A stretch of DNA of 50,674 nt from Aggregatilineales bacterium (GCA_029976005.1 JARKOQ010000017.1:1-50674); one strand, 5' to 3'. Numbered from the stretch's first letter, positions 7,416-16,117 are shown. Translations and numbers: made by a program. The notes: generated by a model not told the origin, from the letters alone.

Positions 7416-7741
7416 CGAGCGACTCCATTAACACTAACCCTACAGATATTGTAAACAAAATTCAAGTTTCGTGCTTGGGGGGGAAGCGGCTATTGGCTGT
7501 TAGCTTTTGGCTATTGGCTGTTAGCTTTTGGCTTTTGGCTGGCCCCCGCACGGCGAGTGGTGGAGCACAGGTTATGTGCTGGGGTTTCTTCCGCATGATG
7601 CATCCCGGCCCATCGAATCGTTGGCCGGCCCCTGACCAACAGCCAAAAGCCAAGAGCCAACAGCCAACAGCCCCCGGAATCAAACGGCCCTCCGGGTGAG
7701 GGAGGGCCGTCAGGCAGGGATGAGAGCAGGATGATGAAGAC
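7416..7741. repeat. Repeat-filled gap between the zinc-ribbon genes
   Basis: Bases 7487-7541 hold degenerate tandem units of GGCTATTGGCTGTTAGCTTT. Bases 7641-7674 hold the same units in reverse orientation (AGCCAAAAGCCAAGAGCC), so the two blocks form a large imperfect inverted repeat around about 100 bp. A further hairpin, ACGGCCCTCC (7684-7693) with GGAGGGCCGT (7701-7710), probably terminates the leftward gene at 7742. No gene is seen. Confidence 0.75.
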
Positions 7742-7996
7742 TCAGGCGGCGGGCCAGTGTTTGATCAGGGACGGATTCGCCAGGTACTCGGCCACGGTCA
7801 GATCGTAGGGGAAATGATACCAGTCCTCGTGATCCGACCAGCACCCGCATTCCGGGCAAAGCGTCTCTTCCCAACGGCAGGCACACACCGGGCAGACTCC
7901 GCCTGTTTCAAAGGTGTTCCACACGTACCCACAGGTACACTCCCAACGGTGGACCGGTTCCGGTCGCCAATCGCACTTCGGACACGCGACGTACAT
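7742..7996 (-). CDS. Zinc-ribbon protein, copy 2 (84 aa)
   Basis: The paralogue of 7149-7415 has Cys pairs CPKC, CTC, CPVC and CPEC, then WSDHEDWYH and an AEYLANP tail. The ATG at 7996 is preceded by GGAG at 8-nt spacing. A perfect TATAAT (minus strand) lies at 8035-8040. The tandem copies have diverged most at their C-termini. Function unknown. Confidence 0.75.
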   Translation of the reverse strand: MYVACPKCDWRPEPVHRWECTCGYVWNTFETGGVCPVCACRWEETLCPECGCWSDHEDWYHFPYDLTVAEYLANPSLIKHWPAA

Positions 7997-8034
7997 GAGG
8001 ATGACTCCAACCTATGAATGGATGATCATCCCAT

Positions 8035-8040
8035 ATTATA
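8035..8040 (-). promoter_or_regulatory. Candidate -10 box for zinc-ribbon copy 2
   Basis: TATAAT on the minus strand lies about 39 bp before the ATG of the 84-aa gene, in an AT-rich stretch (8020-8100). A TTGCAA lies upstream at only 15-bp spacing, so the -35 is uncertain. Confidence 0.45.
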
Positions 8041-8166
8041 CACGAATAATTGTCTTTGCAAGCAGGAAGAATGTAATCTTTATCTATAATTTACTGTTCC
8101 GGAGGGGGATCGGGTCGGGACGCCAGGGGCGCGCCGGGAAGGATAGCCGCAGGACGCGGAACAAAA

Positions 8167-8201
8167 CCTCACCCCGGCACAACAACATGCCCAGGGTGAG
8201 G
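8167..8201 (-). terminator. Intrinsic terminator for the membrane protein gene
   Basis: CCTCACCC (8167-8174) pairs with GGGTGAGG (8194-8201); on the minus strand it is followed by TTTTGTT. It lies after the stop of the gene ending at 8267. Between them, 8236-8260 is another copy of the GCCAACAGCC repeat. Confidence 0.65.
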
Positions 8202-8266
8202 TGCCCGGCAGAGTCGGTTCATTGCACATGGGGTCAGCTAAGAGCCAACAGCCAACAGCCGCCTTT

Positions 8267-9301
8267 TTACAACCCCGGCACGGCCAGCGAAGCCAGCATC
8301 AGCACGAGGAAGTACGCCGCGACCATCAGTCCCAGGGAGGCCATCGCTACCCCGACCAGGTTGGGCATGTCCGCCGCGCTCAGGAACGGTTCGACCATCG
8401 CCAGCCCACTCTCCTCGGCTGGCTGGCCGGGCGGCACGCGGCCGTCCAGCCGGGCGCGCGTATCCAGGAAGACCACGGTAAAGAAGATCACCCCCAGCGG
8501 CAGCACGAGCGCCTCGGAGGCCACCGCCACGATCAGCGCCGCCAGCGCCGGATCGGGGATCAGCGCCCCGGCCAGCAGCCCGATCGGGATCGCAACCCCA
8601 TAGCGCAGCGCGAGCAGCGCGATCACCGCGCCGAAGAGCAGCCAGATGCGCAGCTTGCCAAAGCGCCAGGCCCGCCGCACCAGCAGGGGATAGCCCCCAT
8701 CCTCCAGGGCCAGGGCCGGCGCCAGCAGCGGCACCCAGCCCACGTACAGGTACACCGTGATCCCCATCCCGATCAGGCCGATGCAAACCAGCATGCCCAG
8801 CAGGCTGGCGACGACCATGACCATCAGCAGCCCGCCGACCAGCAGGTGCCCGCGTAGCAGCAGCCGGCCGCGCTCCAGCAGCCCGGTGCGCAGGGCCTGG
8901 CCGAGATCGGGTTCCGCGCCGTTGTAGGCGGCCGCGGCCATCACCGCCCCCGCGCCCCCGGCGATCACGCCGGCGATGATCAACTGGGCCATCAGGCTCA
9001 GGACGGCCTGTTCCAGGGTGGCCACGCTGCTGTTGACGACCTGCTCCAGCAGGTTGTTGGGCAGGACCGCGCCGCCGGGCAGCGGGTTGTCCTGCATGGA
9101 GTTGAGCAGCGCTTCCAGCGCGGCCGGGTCCAGCTCCGGCTGGGGAACGGCGGCCGTGATGCCCAGGTTGACCAGCGCCAGCGGGATGACCGCCAGCAGG
9201 GCCAGCGCCATCCAGCGCGGCCAGTAGCGGAGGTAGATGCGCAGCGTCCAGTTGGCCAGCTCGGCCGGGGTCAGCGGACGGAACAATGACATCAGGGTCA
9301 T
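8267..9301 (-). CDS. Polytopic membrane protein, unknown function
   Basis: The start is ATG 9301, chosen because AAGGAG lies 9 nt upstream; the open frame reaches 9385 but its extra residues have no RBS. The 344-residue product has a short N-terminal helix (FRPLTPAELANWTLRIYLRYW) and about six or seven long Ala/Leu/Val-rich helices, with one larger loop at residues 45-90. The layout resembles the membrane domain of glycerophosphodiester phosphodiesterase-associated proteins. No catalytic motif is visible. Confidence 0.72.
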   Translation of the reverse strand: MTLMSLFRPLTPAELANWTLRIYLRYWPRWMALALLAVIPLALVNLGITAAVPQPELDPAALEALLNSMQDNPLPGGAVLPNNLLEQVVNSSVATLEQAVLSLMAQLIIAGVIAGGAGAVMAAAAYNGAEPDLGQALRTGLLERGRLLLRGHLLVGGLLMVMVVASLLGMLVCIGLIGMGITVYLYVGWVPLLAPALALEDGGYPLLVRRAWRFGKLRIWLLFGAVIALLALRYGVAIPIGLLAGALIPDPALAALIVAVASEALVLPLGVIFFTVVFLDTRARLDGRVPPGQPAEESGLAMVEPFLSAADMPNLVGVAMASLGLMVAAYFLVLMLASLAVPGL

Positions 9302-9429
9302 TGAGGCATGCTCCTTGGATAAAGGCGGTGTTTGGTTCCTGGTGATGGGTTCTCGGTAAAAGCCAGCCGGCCGATCAGCTATCACCCTGGTTGATACTGG
9401 CGCGCTCTGGCAACCATCCGTTCCCGGTT

Positions 9430-10185
9430 TTAGCCAATTGCCGGCGACTGATCGCCGAGCGCCACGAAGTTCAGCACCTGGTTGGCGGGCAGGTGCTCGC
9501 CGTTGACGGTCAGCGTCTCCAGCACCCAGCTCAGCACCGGCTCGAAGTCCGGCCAGCCGCCTTCGCCCACCGTCGCCAGCACGGTCACGTAATCGCTCCC
9601 CGTCTCGGCCACGCGCAGCGCGATTTGAAGCTGCGAGACCGTCACCTCCGGGCGGGCGAAGTCCGGCCGGTAGGCCATCTCCATCCGCCGCACGGCGGCG
9701 TTGCGCCCGCCCCAGGCCACCCGATAGAGTTCTTCCGTCTCCGGCACGATCCGGTTGTAGTTGGGATAGAACTCCGTGAACATATCCCAGCGGCGTTCCG
9801 ACCTGTTCCAGTGCAGGAACACGTTCCGCCCGGCGATGCGCAGCGGATCGGCCTGCTCCTCGTCGTTGGCCCGCATCACGATCGCGCTCACCCGGGGGAA
9901 GTAGTCCTGCCCGGCCGGGTCATAGGCCAGGATGTACTCCACGCCGCGCTGAGTCTCCCAGGTGGGCGGATACTCGAACCCGATCGCGACGTTCAGAAAT
10001 TCGAGATCGAGGTGGTTGCCCACCGCCGCCAGCGGCGCGGTCGGACTGGCGGCCGGGACGGGGGTAGGGATGACCGGGGCCGGTTCCAGATCGACCCCGG
10101 CCAGGCTCGTGACCTGGGGGCCGCACCCGGCCAGCGCCAGCAGCATGCCCAGCAGGGTCCAACATGCCCATCCGCGCGCGCGCAT
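9430..10185 (-). CDS. Secreted lipoprotein, unknown function
   Basis: A 251-residue protein. The N-terminus is a lipoprotein signal with lipobox LALAGC (Cys about 21), followed by a Pro/Thr/Ala-rich linker (about 35-52) and a globular domain with many Trp/Tyr/Phe (for example FEYPPTWET and WNRSERRWDMF). The ATG at 10185 has AAGGAGG 5-6 nt upstream; the longer frame to 10389 lacks an RBS. The family resembles PsbP-like or other single-domain lipoproteins that begin with an FxYPxxW motif, but assignment is not secure. Confidence 0.75.
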   Translation of the reverse strand: MRARGWACWTLLGMLLALAGCGPQVTSLAGVDLEPAPVIPTPVPAASPTAPLAAVGNHLDLEFLNVAIGFEYPPTWETQRGVEYILAYDPAGQDYFPRVSAIVMRANDEEQADPLRIAGRNVFLHWNRSERRWDMFTEFYPNYNRIVPETEELYRVAWGGRNAAVRRMEMAYRPDFARPEVTVSQLQIALRVAETGSDYVTVLATVGEGGWPDFEPVLSWVLETLTVNGEHLPANQVLNFVALGDQSPAIG

Positions 10186-10418
10186 GGCGGCCTCCTTGTG
10201 CGTCGATGAGTGGAATGCGGCGTCCGACGATACGCCGTTTAGTATAGCATGCGGGCGGGCCGGGAGGGGTGACTTCGGCCAGGGCGGGCGCATCAAACAA
10301 CAAATGCCTCTCACCGCCGCGCCGGTGCGGCGCAAGTTTTCTCCGCGTTTCTTCCTGGCGGGTTGGCGGTTCGCTTTGCCCAGTCGCAATTCGCACCAGG
10401 AAGTGACTCAGGTTATTG

Positions 10419-10575
10419 TATAATAAGCCCTGAAGCTCCTGCGTTCCGGGGAGGTACACTTAGAGCCAGTGGGCGGGATACCAGCGACAGCTCCCGCCAT
10501 CCTGCCGGAGAGACGATCTCCGGAGCACATGCCGCCAACCCATGCGTCTGGGCCAACCACAGAGAGGAGTGACCG
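10419..10575 (+). promoter_or_regulatory. Promoter element and structured 5' leader of the DarA-like genes
   Basis: A perfect TATAAT (10419-10424) is followed by a leader of about 145 nt. It can form GGCGGGA (10472-10478) with TCCCGCC (10492-10498), and CCGGAGA (10505-10511) with TCTCCGG (10517-10523). GAGGAG (10564-10569) precedes the ATG at 10576. I see no ydaO-type riboswitch consensus. No good -35 is visible. Confidence 0.5.
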
Positions 10576-10902
10576 ATGAAGCTGGTGATTGCGGTCGTAC
10601 AAGACCTGGATGCGGATGACGTGATCGAGGTGATTACCGCGGAAAACTACCGCGTGACCCGGGTCGCCAGCACGGGCGGGTTCTTCCGCCAGGGCAATAC
10701 CACCCTGCTGTGCGGCGTTCAAGACGAGCAAGTCCAACACCTGATCGACCTGCTGCGCAAGACCTGCAAGCGGCGCACCCGGATGATGCCCATCGCGCCG
10801 CACTCCGCCGAGCACCCGATGACCGTGGGGGCGTATGTCGAAGTCACGGTCGGAGGCGCGACCCTTTTTATCCTCGATGTCGAACACTTTGAGCAGATTT
10901 GA
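10576..10902 (+). CDS. darA: PII-like cyclic-di-AMP receptor (DarA/PstA family)
   Basis: A 108-residue PII-like protein. It matches the DarA (DUF970) pattern: MKLVIAVVQD start, VTRVASTGGFFRQGNTTLL at the ligand site, and a C-terminal VEVTVGGATLFILDVEHFEQ. Family members are trimers that bind c-di-AMP between subunits and act as signal relays. The overlapping next gene is a shorter paralogue, so heterotrimers are possible (inference). Confidence 0.88.
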   Translation: MKLVIAVVQDLDADDVIEVITAENYRVTRVASTGGFFRQGNTTLLCGVQDEQVQHLIDLLRKTCKRRTRMMPIAPHSAEHPMTVGAYVEVTVGGATLFILDVEHFEQI

Positions 10903-10904
10903 CC

Positions 10905-11177
10905 ATGAACAAAAAGATGATTATGGCCATCATTGGCCAGGCGGACGCGGACAGTGTGCTCAACGCCCTGGTCGCGCACAAATTCCCCGTGACGCGCATC
11001 AGCAGCACCGGCGGCTTTCTGCGCCGGGGCAGCGTGACTCTGTTCATCGGGGTGGACGAGGGCGACCTCGAAAGCGCGCTGGACGTGATTCGCTTCGCCT
11101 GCCACAGCACGCCGCAGCCCGACGAGCACCGGGCCACGATCTTCGTGCTGGGCAGCGCCGCCTTCGAGCACTTCTAG
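10905..11177 (+). CDS. Second, shorter PII-like DarA-family protein
   Basis: About 90 residues with the same core: KMIMAIIGQADADSVLNALV, then VTRISSTGGFLRRGSVTLF, and a C-terminal ATIFVLGSAAFEHF. The T-loop-like insertion present in copy 1 between about residues 65 and 90 is reduced here, and the NTT of the ligand-site motif is SVT. The stop of the first gene (10900-10902) nearly abuts this start; a TTG at 10899 in the same frame is the alternative. Tight coupling suggests cotranslation. Confidence 0.82.
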   Translation: MNKKMIMAIIGQADADSVLNALVAHKFPVTRISSTGGFLRRGSVTLFIGVDEGDLESALDVIRFACHSTPQPDEHRATIFVLGSAAFEHF

Positions 11178-11367
11178 GAGCGACCGGCCCCGTTGATATG
11201 GGACGGCCCGGTGCCCCGGTGATTGGGCCGGATCGGATTCCCGACGGAGGGGTAACGTCGCAGGGACGACCGGCCGGTCGTCCCTGCTTGTGGTGGCGCG
11301 CTCCCGTGGCTGGAACGGGAGCGTATCGCCGGTTATTTCACCGCGGCCTGGCAGCGGACTCGATCCG
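11178..11367. repeat. Convergent intergenic region with perfect palindromes
   Basis: Bases 11260-11287 form a 28-bp perfect palindrome (GCAGGGACGACCGG and its complement), a copy of the GTAGGGACGAC family. GCTCCCGT (11300-11307) pairs with ACGGGAGC (11315-11322). These lie between converging genes and may act as a bidirectional transcription stop, although there is no T-run. Confidence 0.7.
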
Positions 11368-12522
11368 CTACCCCATGACCTGCGTCACGGGCGAGCCGGC
11401 GGCCGGGGCCTCCGCGCTGTCCGCCAGGTAGCCGCGCTGCTGGTAGGTCTCGAACAGGCGGCCCCAGGGCGCGGTCTCGCGCCAGTGCCGGGCGATGGCC
11501 CGGTACTTGAGCGGCCAGTACATGTAATCCTGCTCGATCTCGCCGATCAGGGTCGGGACGATCACCAGCGGGGTGCGCAGGACGGCTTTCTGCAGCACTT
11601 TGGTAGGCCCATACCAGGCCAGCCACGCCAGGAAGCTGTGCGAGTTGTAGCCCACCTTGAAACCCCAGTTCTCGCCGGAAACGTCCTCCCCCACCAGCTC
11701 GATCTCGCGCGGGTCGCCCACGCCGAGGCCCTGCTCGTGCGCCAGGCGGATGTATTTGATGCTCAACGGATCGAAGCCCATCATCCGGGCCGCCACCGCG
11801 TCGATCGCCACCTGGTCGGCCGACGCCAGGATGACGTTCTTCTCCACCGGGCGGATCATGCGCGGTCCGGCGCCGTCGCCGGCCGTGGTGCCGTCCATCA
11901 CGGCCAGCACGCCGGGATGAATCTCCCTCTGGATCGCCAGCAGGTCGACCAGCGTCTCGTGAATCCAGGTGTGGGTATAGTGCCGGTATTTGCTCAGCAG
12001 GCCGCCGAAGGCGTTTTTCATGGCCCCGGTCGTGGTGGTGTACATGTGAGTCTTGACCGTGGGCAGGTGGACGATGTTCTTGCCCAGGAAGTAATCCGGG
12101 ATGTGGATGCCCTCCGGGTAGATGTGATCCAGGGCCAGCATCCTGGCCTGGGGCTTGTAGGGAATCCAGGTCATGTCTTCCTTGCGGAAGTTGTACTTGA
12201 CCGGGAGCTGGTGGTGCCTGAAGATCGGCACGTAGCCGTTGAGGTCTTCGCCCTTGAAGGCGTTGGTGACCACGGTCTGGTTCTGAACGCACACCAGGTC
12301 GTCGAACCCGGCCCGGCGCAGGGCCAGGATCGAGCCTTCGAGCTGCCAGGGCGTGGTATTGGCTCCCGGCATGGGGAAGTGCCAGGTGATGTTGTCCTTG
12401 AGGATCGTGGTTGTGCCGGGCTGGAGGACCCGCTCGACCTCGACCAGCTCGAACAGGCGCTGGTAATCCGCCAGGACGGTTTCCGGATGGGTATGGATCA
12501 CAGCCACTTTGGCTTGGGACAT
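11368..12522 (-). CDS. DUF362-domain protein
   Basis: A 384-residue protein with DUF362 features: early KVAVIHTHPE, later IVHLPTVKTHMYTTTTGAMKNAFGG, and DGTTAGDGAGPR followed by VIDxVAARMMGFDP-type residues. This family is often iron-sulfur associated, but no CxxCxxC cluster motif is present here, so it is the short ferredoxin-less type. Function is not established. The ATG at 12522 has AAGGA 5 nt upstream; a GTG codon directly precedes it at 12523-12525. Confidence 0.85.
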   Translation of the reverse strand: MSQAKVAVIHTHPETVLADYQRLFELVEVERVLQPGTTTILKDNITWHFPMPGANTTPWQLEGSILALRRAGFDDLVCVQNQTVVTNAFKGEDLNGYVPIFRHHQLPVKYNFRKEDMTWIPYKPQARMLALDHIYPEGIHIPDYFLGKNIVHLPTVKTHMYTTTTGAMKNAFGGLLSKYRHYTHTWIHETLVDLLAIQREIHPGVLAVMDGTTAGDGAGPRMIRPVEKNVILASADQVAIDAVAARMMGFDPLSIKYIRLAHEQGLGVGDPREIELVGEDVSGENWGFKVGYNSHSFLAWLAWYGPTKVLQKAVLRTPLVIVPTLIGEIEQDYMYWPLKYRAIARHWRETAPWGRLFETYQQRGYLADSAEAPAAGSPVTQVMG

Positions 12523-12597
12523 CACGATCCTTCTTTCTGGGGGGCGAGGTCAGGCCATCTGACTGCTGAACGAGGAAGCGCCCCTCATTCCTCTATT

Positions 12598-13968
12598 CTA
12601 CTCCGAGGCTTCCATCCCAGGCTCGCCGGGGGCGTGAGTTCCGTCCGGGGCGCTGGGCTGGGCGGCAACAGGCTGTGCGACCTGCTGGCGGGCCTTGTTC
12701 TGGCGCGACTCGCTCACGAAGGCGACGAACAGGATCAACCCCAGCGCGCGCACCACGGACGACAGGGCGAAGGTGGGCGTGAAGCCGCCGAGGTCGATCA
12801 GCCAGCCGCCGATGATCGGGCCGATGGAGGCGACCAGGGCCGTGGTCGTGGTGTGAATCGCCACGTAGCGCGGGCGGTGTTCGTCCGGCGTGCAGCCCAG
12901 CAGCAGGTTGAACGCCCCCAGGTTGTAGCCCGACCAGGTCAGCCCGGCGATGAACTGCACCAGGCAGGCCTGCCACGGCTGCAAGACTCCCAGCCACAGC
13001 ACCGGCAGGGTGGCGATCACGATGCCGAAATACATCGAGCGCGTCGGGCCAAGCCGGTCGTGAATCCGGCCCATCGTGCGCATGCCGATCAGGGTCGCCA
13101 GCACGTTGACCGTCGTGGTGATCCCGATCGTGCCGGGATCGAAACCGGCGTATTCGGCCATGTAGACCTGGAAAAACGGCCCGGCGATCATCACGCCCAG
13201 GCTCAGGGTGGCATGGGCCGCGGTGAAGCGCAGGAAAGTCGGCATGCCGCGCAATTGGGCCAGCAGGCCCGGCTCCTGCCCGCACGCGGACGGTCCCTCC
13301 GGCGTTTTGGGCGGAATCTCGTGCTCGCCGATCCGGCTGTAGAAGTACAGCGAGACCAGGGAGATCGCGAAGGCCAACATGAAGTTGATCTGGAACCCGG
13401 CCGGCTCGCCCACGTAGTTTACGAGCTGCCCGGCCACCGGAATGGCGGCGAGCTGGACGATCTGGATGGCGATGTTGCGCGAGGCGAAGTACCCGCCGCG
13501 CATGTGGCTTGGGACGAACTCCGCCGAGAGGGCCGCCCAGGCCGGCTGGCCCAGGTTGCCGAAGGCCGAAATCCCCACCAGGGCCAGCATCGAGACCCAC
13601 ACGGCCGCCGGGCCGATCAGGATCAGCGGGCTGAGCACCATCAACGGCCACATCAGGCGGTTCAGAATCCCGGCCCGCAGCACGACTTGCTTGTAACGTC
13701 CGGTGCGATCGGCGATCATCGCGCCGGGGACCGACATGCCGGCCGCGAGCTGGGAGAGCGTGCTCACCAGGCCGATCTGGGCGCTGTTCGCCCCCAGGCT
13801 GAGCAGGTACAGGGTATGGTAGGAATTGGCGAAAGCGCCGGCCAGGGCGGCGAAGAAGCCGTCCCACCAGAAGGAGCGCAGATCGCGCTGTTTTTCCTTG
13901 GGCAGGGCGGCCACGTCTGGATAGCCCAGGGTGCGCATCAGCCGCTTGCTCAAGCGGGCTGCCGGCAT
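12598..13968 (-). CDS. MFS transporter
   Basis: A 456-residue major facilitator protein with about 12 helices. A cytoplasmic N-terminus with RLSKRLMRTLGYPDVAALPK precedes helix 1 (FFAALAGAFANSYHTLYLLSLGANSAQIG). A DRTGRYK loop is the MFS signature between helices 2 and 3. The start at ATG 13968 has AAAGGA 8 nt upstream; the open frame begins at 14052. The C-terminal 50 residues are polar and Pro/Ala-rich. Substrate unknown. Confidence 0.85.
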   Translation of the reverse strand: MPAARLSKRLMRTLGYPDVAALPKEKQRDLRSFWWDGFFAALAGAFANSYHTLYLLSLGANSAQIGLVSTLSQLAAGMSVPGAMIADRTGRYKQVVLRAGILNRLMWPLMVLSPLILIGPAAVWVSMLALVGISAFGNLGQPAWAALSAEFVPSHMRGGYFASRNIAIQIVQLAAIPVAGQLVNYVGEPAGFQINFMLAFAISLVSLYFYSRIGEHEIPPKTPEGPSACGQEPGLLAQLRGMPTFLRFTAAHATLSLGVMIAGPFFQVYMAEYAGFDPGTIGITTTVNVLATLIGMRTMGRIHDRLGPTRSMYFGIVIATLPVLWLGVLQPWQACLVQFIAGLTWSGYNLGAFNLLLGCTPDEHRPRYVAIHTTTTALVASIGPIIGGWLIDLGGFTPTFALSSVVRALGLILFVAFVSESRQNKARQQVAQPVAAQPSAPDGTHAPGEPGMEASE

Positions 13969-14215
13969 GACGGGGTCCTTTCGGCTTGGCGTGGTGGGTT
14001 GACGATGATTGAGCATATGACATCGATTACACGACGCCCGATTGTACAGCAAAAGGCCTGCGTTGGGGATGCTTAACGTAGCGCATACGGTACAATCCTC
14101 CTATGAAAAGGTGGGTGGTCATCGGTGATTGGTTAGTGGTCGAGGCAGAGGTTCCCGCTAACAGCCGGTTGATTCCATCCTGCGATCGCTTGTTCGAGAT
14201 TCATTCGAGGAAGCC

Positions 14216-14902
14216 ATGACCTTTCTGCGACGCCTTCCGGCCGGGGCGCGAATCGGCCTGCCGGTGATTGGGTTCGGGGCGCTGGTGCTGGTCCTGGTGT
14301 TGGCCGCCAACGGCAGCGGATTCCCCGCCGCCGGGACGCCCATCGTCGACATCGCCGCGACCAACGCCGTCCGCACCCTGGACGCGGCCAACGCCCTGCT
14401 GCCCATCCCGGCCGTGACGGCGACTGCCCAGGCCCGCCTGCGCGCCGCCTGGACGGTCGATTCCACGCCGGGGCGGGTGGACGCGCTGCTGCTCGCGGGC
14501 GGGACGGTCTACGTGGGCGGCGCAGCCGGGCTGTTCGCCGCCGGTGCGGGCGACGTGCTGCAAGCCGTGCCGCCGGAGTCCGCGCCGGAGGGGCTGAGTC
14601 AGGCCGAGGGGCGCTGGGTGAGCGCGGCCGCGCCCATGACCCTGCCCGATCCGGTCGCGGCCATGTGCCCGGACGGACTACGCGGCGCGGCCGCCGCCGG
14701 CGAGGCCTCGATCTGGCTGGTGTGCGGGGACGACCTGCTGCACGCCACCAGGGAACGCCGCTTCTGGTTCCAGGCGGCGGTCGGCCCGGACGAAGGGCTG
14801 CCTGGCGCGCCGAGCGGGGCGCTGCTGGTCGACCCGGCCGGCCGGGTCTGGATCGGGCTGGCGGATGGGCTGGCGATCCTGGCCCCGCCGCCGGAGGTGT
14901 GA
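14216..14902 (+). CDS. Membrane-anchored protein with propeller-like motifs
   Basis: A 228-residue protein with one N-terminal anchor (LPVIGFGALVLVLVLAA, about residues 15-31). The outer part carries VDALLLAGGTVYVGGAAGLF and LVDPAGRVWIGLADGLAIL, two matches to two-component-regulator-propeller (reg_prop) strands. At this length only part of a propeller is present, so it may be a fragment or pair with other proteins. GAGGAA precedes the ATG. Confidence 0.68.
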   Translation: MTFLRRLPAGARIGLPVIGFGALVLVLVLAANGSGFPAAGTPIVDIAATNAVRTLDAANALLPIPAVTATAQARLRAAWTVDSTPGRVDALLLAGGTVYVGGAAGLFAAGAGDVLQAVPPESAPEGLSQAEGRWVSAAAPMTLPDPVAAMCPDGLRGAAAAGEASIWLVCGDDLLHATRERRFWFQAAVGPDEGLPGAPSGALLVDPAGRVWIGLADGLAILAPPPEV

Positions 14903-14971
14903 TCGCCGGGGAGTCCTTGGGATGCGTTTCTCGCGTAGAATGAGGATGTGCGTAGCCGTTGGAGGAGAAAA

Positions 14972-15553
14972 ATGCCCATCCCGGTATTCCAGGTCAAGAT
15001 CACGCTCAAAGGGAGCGATCCGCCGATCTGGCGGCGGTTGCTTGTCTCCAGTGATACGAAACTTTCCCGGTTTCATGACATCCTCCAGGTCGCGATGGGG
15101 TGGACCGATTCGCACCTGCATTTGTTCAAAATCGGCGACGTGCGGTTCAGCTATCCGTATGAACCCGGCCACCTGGAAGAACTGACCGCCGTCGACTCCC
15201 GTTACGTGCGGCTGTGCCATCTCGTGCCGCTGAGGAAGCTCTGGCGCGGCGACTTCCACTTCGTCTTCGATTACGAGTATGATTTTGGGGATGGCTGGAA
15301 TCACGAGGTCGTGTTCGAGAATGTGCTGCGCCAGGCGGACCCAACCCAGACCATTCCCGCCTGTCTGGAGGGCGCGCGTTGTTGTCCTCCGGAGGATGTG
15401 GGCGGCCTGGGGGGCTATCAGCTCTTTCTGGAAGCGCTCCGCGATCCAGGACATCCCGAACATGACATGTACCTGGAATGGTGCGGCGGCGAGTTCGACC
15501 CGGACGCGTTCGACCTGGACGCGATCAACAAGGCGCTGCGCCGTCTGAAATAA
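14972..15553 (+). CDS. Plasmid pRiA4b ORF-3 family protein
   Basis: A 193-residue protein with all the family hallmarks: DPPIWRRLLV near the N-terminus, HDILQVAMGWTDSHLHLF, YDFGDGWNHEV, RCCPPEDVGGLGGY, and the C-terminal FDPDAFDLDAIN. Function remains undefined. ATG 14972 is chosen because GGAGGAG is just upstream; the frame opens at 14948. It is followed 15 bp later by a UPF0158 gene and is almost certainly cotranscribed with it. Confidence 0.92.
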   Translation: MPIPVFQVKITLKGSDPPIWRRLLVSSDTKLSRFHDILQVAMGWTDSHLHLFKIGDVRFSYPYEPGHLEELTAVDSRYVRLCHLVPLRKLWRGDFHFVFDYEYDFGDGWNHEVVFENVLRQADPTQTIPACLEGARCCPPEDVGGLGGYQLFLEALRDPGHPEHDMYLEWCGGEFDPDAFDLDAINKALRRLK

Positions 15554-15568
15554 AGGGGGATGCGTGCC

Positions 15569-16117
15569 ATGCGTCGTCTCAGGATCGATCGCGTGAATCT
15601 GGAACTGGCCCTGGAATTGAGCGGCGAAGAAGCCACCGCCTATCTCGACGCCGAAACCGGGGAAGTGCTGTTTGTCGAAGCGGATGTCTCCCGCGAACTG
15701 GACGTGCTGCTGACCGGCGAAGAAACGCTCGAAGACCTCCAGGCGAGCGTGCAAGCCCAGACTCATCTTTCCGACCTTGAGCGCAGGCAGGTGATGGACG
15801 CGGCGCGGGTCGAGTTGGATGTGACGGGCCGTTACCTGATGATCCCGAAGCAGGATTCGCGGGAAGGCTATCGGGATATGCAGGCCTTCATCGAGACGCT
15901 TGGGGATGCGCATCTGCGCGAGCTTCTGGAGGTTGCCATTCACGGGGCGGGCGCGTTCCGCCGGTTCAAGGATGTGCTGCGCCGTTATCCGGCGGCGCAG
16001 GATGATTGGTTCAAATTCCGGGACGAACGCGAACGGGAACGGCTGCTGGACTGGCTGGCCTCCGAAGACATCGAGCCGGAATTCGTGCAAGCGGGGCCAG
16101 ACGAGGACCCCGCCTGA
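15569..16117 (+). CDS. UPF0158 family protein
   Basis: A 182-residue protein matching UPF0158: YLDAETGEVL early, YLMIPKQDSREGYRDMQAFI in the middle, then the diagnostic GAGAFRRFKDVL and W.KFRDERERERLLDWL. Function unknown. ATG 15569 has AAAGGGGG about 9 nt upstream; the in-frame ATG at 15560 is too close to that RBS. Confidence 0.9.
   Translation: MRRLRIDRVNLELALELSGEEATAYLDAETGEVLFVEADVSRELDVLLTGEETLEDLQASVQAQTHLSDLERRQVMDAARVELDVTGRYLMIPKQDSREGYRDMQAFIETLGDAHLRELLEVAIHGAGAFRRFKDVLRRYPAAQDDWFKFRDERERERLLDWLASEDIEPEFVQAGPDEDPA

Noticed and set aside
10425..10575. Possible ydaO-type c-di-AMP riboswitch
   Set aside because: I see hairpins but not the conserved ydaO core, and no covariation can be judged from one sequence.
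11290..14076. A 928-codon plus-strand ORF across the DUF362 and MFS genes
   Set aside because: It is antisense to two well-supported genes, has His/Gln/Gly/Arg-rich composition typical of GC-rich antisense frames, and no RBS.
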